Source of the DNA: an uncultured Lachnospiraceae bacterium
GTDB lineage: Bacteria > Bacillota > Clostridia > Lachnospirales > Lachnospiraceae
NCBI GenBank assembly: GCA_945787485.1
Contig: CALZHV010000014.1
Span: 1 to 20,015 of the forward strand
Length of the DNA stretch: 20,015 nt
Direction of reading: 5' to 3'
The notes beneath the pieces are model-generated. The model had not been told where the DNA came from, made no database searches, and saw only the letters and a list, made by a program, of their open reading frames with translations. This document shows, in pieces, positions 17,001 to 20,015 of this stretch. Position 1 is the stretch's first letter; each line of letters opens with the position of its first letter. The position numbers were made by a program, and so were the translations under genes.

Positions 17001-17311
17001 GGTTTGTAATCATCTACTGTCAAAGGTTTTTGTGTATATGGGTCAATTACACCTTCCTGACAGGCTTCAAGTCTTATTTCGTTTATTTTGTCTAATGCTT
17101 CCTGGGCATTTGAATAATAGCTTCCTCTTACCCCCAATATTGTACAATTCTCTGATGCAGTCGGCACATCCGTCTCAAGAATTATAGCTTCCGTGTCTTC
17201 TGCATATGCAACGTTATCCAAAGTAAATGCCGCTATCAAAACAGCTACAACTGCCGTTTTCAAAACCGATTTGCACAGCTTTGAAAATAGAATTTTTCTT
17301 TCCTTTTTCAT
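14051..17311 (-). CDS. Secreted multidomain CAP/SCP protein with Big2-like, Cys-rich and FN3-like modules
   Basis: This 1086-residue exported protein has a signal peptide (1-38: basic start, hydrophobic VVAVLIAAFTL, AYA cut site). A CAP/SCP domain at about 72-220 keeps its four expected site residues: H133, E154 in SAENLAF, E175 and H189 in TGHYEAL. A Big2-like module follows at about 290-337 (SSSDPSVATVDENGVVTAIADGTTTITA). Three similar beta repeats lie near 492-560, 563-637 and 832-900, each with a 'YsnN..G..' turn and a G-x-Y-x-G-x-x-x-x-x-F ending. Interleaved cysteine-pair repeats occur around 339-363, 640-705 and 755-830. Two FN3-like domains (903-994 and 996-1085) finish the protein. 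There is no LPXTG motif or obvious wall-binding domain, so it is either released or held non-covalently. ATG 17311 follows AAGGGGA. Function is unknown; CAP proteins in bacteria have varied or unclear activities. Confidence 0.87.
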   Translation of the reverse strand: MKKERKILFSKLCKSVLKTAVVAVLIAAFTLDNVAYAEDTEAIILETDVPTASENCTILGVRGSYYSNAQEALDKINEIRLEACQEGVIDPYTQKPLTVDDYKPLKWSTALEKNARIRAAENNLSLLFVEYGHFRMNKSGPLNIYIGDIVSSAENLAFTSGSYMMTVGIGSWYKEKSAYVNETGGSTGHYEALISTQYNYVGMGNFFSNAGVANPTCVSAEFSRDEGSLGQEMLPDNKNIIQKIEVHNDYIDGYYLLGNDSAEVGKTEKLIPMARLKSEFYDYEENLNVVDPVSFSSSDPSVATVDENGVVTAIADGTTTITAYSENKTFEEFIFTVGCKHSYVYEANGDEKTIVCTKCNNTIVGVAPPTNMHYQIRDITGKKLYQDLEPNRIFSIGDEAYLQIGCSDGDSGYQKFTVTSSNSDVVEIPTPSQCEGSTTLTYMEQTQFILKSTGISKITMCSKYNSNNKVEFVMRVGEKGTIDITDPNHVSVSMPQTEYTYNGSACEPKPTVTYDGIKLSAIDCIISYENNTGVGEATCVITGNSTYGLFKGSMSVPFNIVHASIENATVTLATSSYDFDNTEKKPGVTVKYSGVTLNENVDYTLTYSDNILPGTATVKVQGIGNYKGAVTKTFKINHSYHTYGDWEVVEEPTCTKEGTRQRYCLCGYCQTDTISKLAHTEELTPTWSDDYKTCKVTGACSSCGKIITSGIYPTVVSEVKKQANCKETGLVLWTAQFTYKNKDYTFTKEQITEKTNKHNYICNTISEPSCIEEGLREYKCSVCEYSYTEKISAKGHDYKEVVKKATLTEDGLIQRICCNCNDEAESEIICYPETINVLSKAVYTGAEIKPEVTVIDSDSKEISNSNYTVTYSNNKDIGTGEIVVDFKGNYTGTVTKTFNILPPATKINSISNGTYGVVVKWDKVSSATGYRVYRSESGASFKLVKLITDNSILSYTDTKTTYGLKYQYKIVAYKPVGGVNYYSSFSPVKTMYSLRKPEITAIKNSAASTIALKWSRDTKATGYQITIVSGSYTKKVIVTGASNVSKTITGLTKGKSYKVYVRSFKTVDGIKYYSGYSSAQTVKVIK

Positions 17312-17366
17312 CCTTAGTCCCCTTTAAATTCCCTTTTCATTAAAATGTAGCAATAAAATTCACTTT

Positions 17367-17412
17367 AACAGCTTAATAAACAAAAACAGTTTAATACAAA
17401 AAACAGTTTAAG
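17367..17412. repeat. Three direct copies of AACAGTTTAA in the CAP gene leader
   Basis: AACAGCTTAA, AACAGTTTAA and AACAGTTTAA begin at 17367, 17385 and 17402, spaced 18 and 17 bp (minus strand TTAAACTGTT). They lie 56-100 bp upstream of the ATG of the CAP protein gene. The regular spacing is not a helical multiple, but it resembles stacked operator half-sites. Simple A/T-rich duplication is the alternative. Confidence 0.45.
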
Positions 17413-17515
17413 ATGTTTTTATGATTTATGTTTTGCGTTTTATGTTTTATGTGTTTATGTTTATGTTAATGTTTTAATGTTTTATGTGTTTATGGTTATG
17501 TTTTAATGTTTTAAT
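17413..17515. repeat. Low-complexity region with a 35-bp tandem duplication
   Basis: The stretch is almost entirely TTTTATGT/GTTTATG/TTTTAATG words. Two adjacent 35-bp units at 17445-17479 and 17480-17514 both open with TTTTATGTGTTTATG and end in TTTTAAT. The rest of the 320-bp gap (17312-17631) is A/T-rich with no gene. I see no clear terminator for the MerR gene and no convincing -35/-10 pair for the CAP gene. Confidence 0.6.
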
Positions 17516-17631
17516 ATTATTTTATATTATTCTTTTTTTATATTACTTTATTTCTGTACTTATTTATATTAACATTAATTATTTTTTTATTCCAGTAAGA
17601 AATTGCAATATTCTTATGTCGCTTGTGCTGT

Positions 17632-18255
17632 TTATCTCTTACTTCGCCACCTCTTTTTTACTCTGGTAGCCGCAACCTCATCATTTACTCTTTGCAGTCT
17701 GCGCAGACATTCATCAAGCTTTCTGAATCTCGCTTCCTCTCGTTCTTCTTTTTCTTTCATAATAATGTCCATCTGTTTCATTACCTCTTCCGTCACCTCA
17801 GCCTTTACGGATGAAGTTATAATATGTTTATTTTCCTGCAATGCATTTGCTATCATTTTACTCATTATCTTTTGCATTTGTGCTTGTTTAAAATCAACCA
17901 CATTTTCACTTAAATCCACATTTTTACTCTCTTCGGACAATTCCCTTTTTTGTTCTTCCTCTATTTTACCTTCTGCTTTTTCTAATTTTTCCTTACTGCT
18001 TGCTTTGACTGTTTTTTTATATAAATCAATCGCTTCTTTTATATTTTTGAGACTTTTTCCATTGTGCTTAAGCTCCTGAATCCGTTCAAACAGTTTAATA
18101 TCTTCTTCATCATAATAACGATGCCCCACATCATTTCTTTTTATTACGAGACCAAGCTCCTCTTCCCAATATCTTAAAACATGAGGCTCTACACTTAACT
18201 TTTTTGCAGCCTCAGTAATAGTATAATATGTATTATCAGTTTTTTTATCATTCAT
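17632..18255 (-). CDS. MerR-type HTH protein with long helical C-terminal region
   Basis: This 207-residue protein begins with a MerR-type winged helix at about 10-79 (YTITEAAKKLSVEPHVLRYW, then GHRYYDEEDIKLFERIQEL). The region from about 82 to 120 is very rich in Lys and Glu. A long helical stretch at about 122-195 (KAEVTEEVMKQMDIIMKEKEE) may be a coiled coil, and the tail is basic (KKRWRSKR). There is no recognisable effector-binding domain and no metal-site cysteines, so it is not a classic metal or drug sensor. The HTH-plus-coil layout recalls RacA-like chromosome proteins as much as a transcription factor; I cannot decide. ATG 18255 follows GGAGGG at 8 nt. It is a single gene with large gaps on both sides. 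Confidence 0.8.
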   Translation of the reverse strand: MNDKKTDNTYYTITEAAKKLSVEPHVLRYWEEELGLVIKRNDVGHRYYDEEDIKLFERIQELKHNGKSLKNIKEAIDLYKKTVKASSKEKLEKAEGKIEEEQKRELSEESKNVDLSENVVDFKQAQMQKIMSKMIANALQENKHIITSSVKAEVTEEVMKQMDIIMKEKEEREEARFRKLDECLRRLQRVNDEVAATRVKKRWRSKR

Positions 18256-18293
18256 CTTTACATCCCTCCGTTATTTCCTTGAAAAAATTCTAT

Positions 18294-18305
18294 CACATAT
18301 ATGTG
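18294..18305. promoter_or_regulatory. Perfect 12-bp palindrome upstream of the MerR-type gene
   Basis: CACATATATGTG is fully symmetric and centred about 44 bp before the ATG. A -10-like TAGAAT lies next to it at 18292-18287, which would place the palindrome in the promoter spacer, as in MerR-regulated promoters. No good -35 is visible, so the promoter part is weak. It is a candidate site for self-regulation. Confidence 0.35.
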
Positions 18306-18495
18306 CCATAAAATCGTATTTTCGTATTCTATTTTCTCTCCTGTTTCGAGCTTTTTTTCACATAACGGGATATGTAAGAGTGTATGTATACAATCACAAA
18401 TGCAAACCTAATATCATATCTGTACCAGCCATATTTAGCATCTTTTCTATGCTTTTCTTTTTTAACTGTTTTATCATATCAAAGTAGTGTGACAG

Positions 18496-18510
18496 ACTAT
18501 ATCGTATAGT
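18496..18510. promoter_or_regulatory. 15-bp palindrome in the MerR-DUF885 gap
   Basis: ACTATA and TATAGT flank the triplet TCG (18496-18510). It is an isolated operator-like element with no gene start within about 240 bp. The rest of this 410-bp gap (18256-18665) is AT-rich and contains the DUF885 terminator, the 12-bp palindrome and no supportable gene. Confidence 0.25.
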
Positions 18511-18576
18511 GAGAATTTTAAAAAAGATAAAATGAAATATATCCAAATTTTTTTTGCCAAACGGGCCATGCCCCAA

Positions 18577-18610
18577 CAAAAAAAGTGGCAGAATAATTAT
18601 TCCGCCACTT
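18577..18610 (-). terminator. Terminator of the DUF885 gene
   Basis: The minus-strand RNA reads AAGUGGC-GGAAUAA/UUAUUC-UGCCACUU, a stem of 7 bp, one mismatch and 6 bp, followed by a run of seven U. It begins 56 bp after the stop at 18666. The hairpin plus U-run is a standard intrinsic terminator for the minus strand. Confidence 0.9.
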
Positions 18611-18665
18611 AATATAAACGTTTTTTGTAAATAATAGAAATAACATATATTATTCTTTACAAATT

Positions 18666-20015
18666 TTACTTTGTTTCAGCAATATAATTTTCTACACGTT
18701 GTTTTAATAAATAGAACTGGCTTGGGCCTGCCTCAAGTAATACTTTGTGAAATTCCTGCTCATCAAAATCTGAGCCCAAAGCACCTTTTGCAAAACTGCG
18801 AAGCTCTTCAAATTCCAACCAGCCTAATGTGTACATCTGATAGTTTACAGGCTCTGCTATTACATAGTCCATAATATCTTGTGCGGCATCCCCGTTGAAA
18901 CCGTTTGAATCAAGATACTCTCTTGTATCCTCCAAATCCCAGCCTTCGTAATTAACACCTATTTCAACACGGGCACTTACAAGAAGTGAAGTTTCACTTG
19001 TGTATTTCTCGAAATCTTTGTAACAGTCATGTTCATATTCATCATAATAGTCAAATGACATATGCTCTACATATGTTGCCCAACCTTCACTGTAACCGTC
19101 ACAGTTTATCAAAGTTCTAATAGGTTCAGGATTCGTGGAGAAATAGTATACAAACTGATACATATGTCCCGGGAAGCCCTCATGAGCAAGTGTGCTCCAC
19201 ACAGTACCTGCTCCGTCGCTATTGAGGTTCGTATGAATAACATTGTCCGAATATCTGTCAATAGGCGGTGTCATATAAAATGCAGGACTTACAATATTTT
19301 CAAGTGATTCATGAACAGGTGTAATTGTAAAATCAAAATCAGGTGCCTTAGGAAATCTTTCTTCAAATACTTTTTCAAAATAACGTATACATTTTTTTGG
19401 ATCACGTTCTTCGTAAATATTATCCTCATTCTCTATATAATCACTGTAAGCCAAATAATTTGAAAAAGCAGCCGTACCGTATAAACTTGACACCTCTGCT
19501 ATTTTATCATCGAGAGTCTCTATTACTTCTTCCGGTGTTTTGTCAGTTCCAACTTTGGATTTTAATAATACAGTATAATATTCTTTTCCACCATCCAGGT
19601 AACATAAACCAAGCTCATTTTTACCCGTATTTTTAAGCTCTTCAAATACGCTAATTATATTTTCATAAGCAGGGATAATATAGTTTATAACGGCGTCATG
19701 GTTTTCTTTTTTATATTCTTCTATTTCTGAAGAAGAAAGACCTTCAACCTCTTCTATATTTGAATTAAAGGTTTCTATTAAAAGATTATTTTCCGGGTCA
19801 GCAATAAATTCTTCACATTGACGAATTACCTCACTTGCACTATTCGCATTCATAAATAATCCCATTTCAGATTTTGTTCTTTCAAAATCAAGATACATAT
19901 CAACATACTCAGGTGTCTGTTTTAACAATCCCAAATAATCATCAACGTCACTTTTGTCATAAAAAATATACTCTGAAAGAACGATTGGCAAGTTAGAATG
20001 CAATCCGCTTGTATA
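18666..20015 (-). CDS. DUF885 family metallopeptidase-like protein, 5' end outside window
   Basis: About 450 C-terminal residues of a DUF885 (PF05960) protein are visible; the frame stays open through the right edge (YTSG before LHSNLPIVLSEY). The TTG at 20003 is only a sense codon inside the gene. The putative metal site is AHEGFPGHMYQ, about 283 residues into the visible part, and a downstream GYSEGWATYVEHM supplies a conserved Glu 31 residues after the first His. Such HE...H plus distant E patterns suggest a zinc peptidase of the gluzincin kind. The family's substrates are not established to my knowledge. Any signal peptide or lipobox would be outside the window. The last residues read VENYIAETK. 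Confidence 0.85.
   Translation of the reverse strand, partial: YTSGLHSNLPIVLSEYIFYDKSDVDDYLGLLKQTPEYVDMYLDFERTKSEMGLFMNANSASEVIRQCEEFIADPENNLLIETFNSNIEEVEGLSSSEIEEYKKENHDAVINYIIPAYENIISVFEELKNTGKNELGLCYLDGGKEYYTVLLKSKVGTDKTPEEVIETLDDKIAEVSSLYGTAAFSNYLAYSDYIENEDNIYEERDPKKCIRYFEKVFEERFPKAPDFDFTITPVHESLENIVSPAFYMTPPIDRYSDNVIHTNLNSDGAGTVWSTLAHEGFPGHMYQFVYYFSTNPEPIRTLINCDGYSEGWATYVEHMSFDYYDEYEHDCYKDFEKYTSETSLLVSARVEIGVNYEGWDLEDTREYLDSNGFNGDAAQDIMDYVIAEPVNYQMYTLGWLEFEELRSFAKGALGSDFDEQEFHKVLLEAGPSQFYLLKQRVENYIAETK

Noticed and set aside
18394..18579. Minus-strand 61-codon open frame in the MerR-DUF885 gap
   Set aside because: It starts immediately after the DUF885 terminator, has no recognisable ribosome site and resembles no family; the AT-rich composition explains it.

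Overview
The window is AT-rich, and every gene I can support lies on the minus strand. It looks like a chromosomal segment of a Firmicute of class Clostridia, most probably a member of the Lachnospiraceae. The grounds are the conserved neighbourhood tmk / yaaR / holB / ricT / yabB, a short archaeal-type ProRS, a clostridial CCA-adding enzyme with an internal HD domain, a CotS-family kinase-like protein, and a secreted CAP protein with Big2-like, Cys-rich and FN3-like modules. No species can be named from the sequence alone. I see no tRNA, rRNA, CRISPR array, transposase or phage gene.

Layout in transcription order (right to left): (1) 20015-18666, the 3' part of a DUF885 metallopeptidase-like gene, ending at a clear terminator. 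(2) 18255-17632, a MerR-type regulator with a long helical tail. (3) 17311-14051, a 1086-residue secreted CAP-domain protein behind a repeat-rich AT-rich leader and ending at a strong hairpin. (4) 13753-9088, an RNA-metabolism cluster: RluA-type pseudouridine synthase, ProRS, CCA-adding enzyme, then a CotS-like protein that lacks key kinase residues. (5) 9002-5835, a PEGA-domain lipoprotein and an alpha-phosphoglucomutase, with a good promoter and a terminator. (6) 5693-3329, a two-component system whose kinase has almost no extracellular loop, followed 18 bp later by tmk. (7) 3044 to the left edge, yaaR - holB - ricT - yabB, which has its own predicted promoter behind a 23-bp tandem repeat array.

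The housekeeping genes work in DNA replication (Tmk supplies dTTP, HolB is in the clamp loader), RNA decay and development (RicT), tRNA maturation, modification and charging (Cca, YabB, ProS), RNA modification (RluA family) and glucose-phosphate interconversion (PgcA). The surface-directed genes are the lipoprotein, the CAP protein and possibly the DUF885 protein, whose N-terminus is off the window.

I do not see a convincing new multi-gene defence or mobile system. The most interesting signals are regulatory or concern degenerate proteins: the 23-bp array before yaaR, a stem-loop that buries the Shine-Dalgarno of the CotS-like gene (which also has a TTG start), the lost catalytic residues in that protein, a GC-rich palindrome inside the first codons of yabB, and an intramembrane-type sensor kinase with no adjacent transporter that sits in front of tmk.
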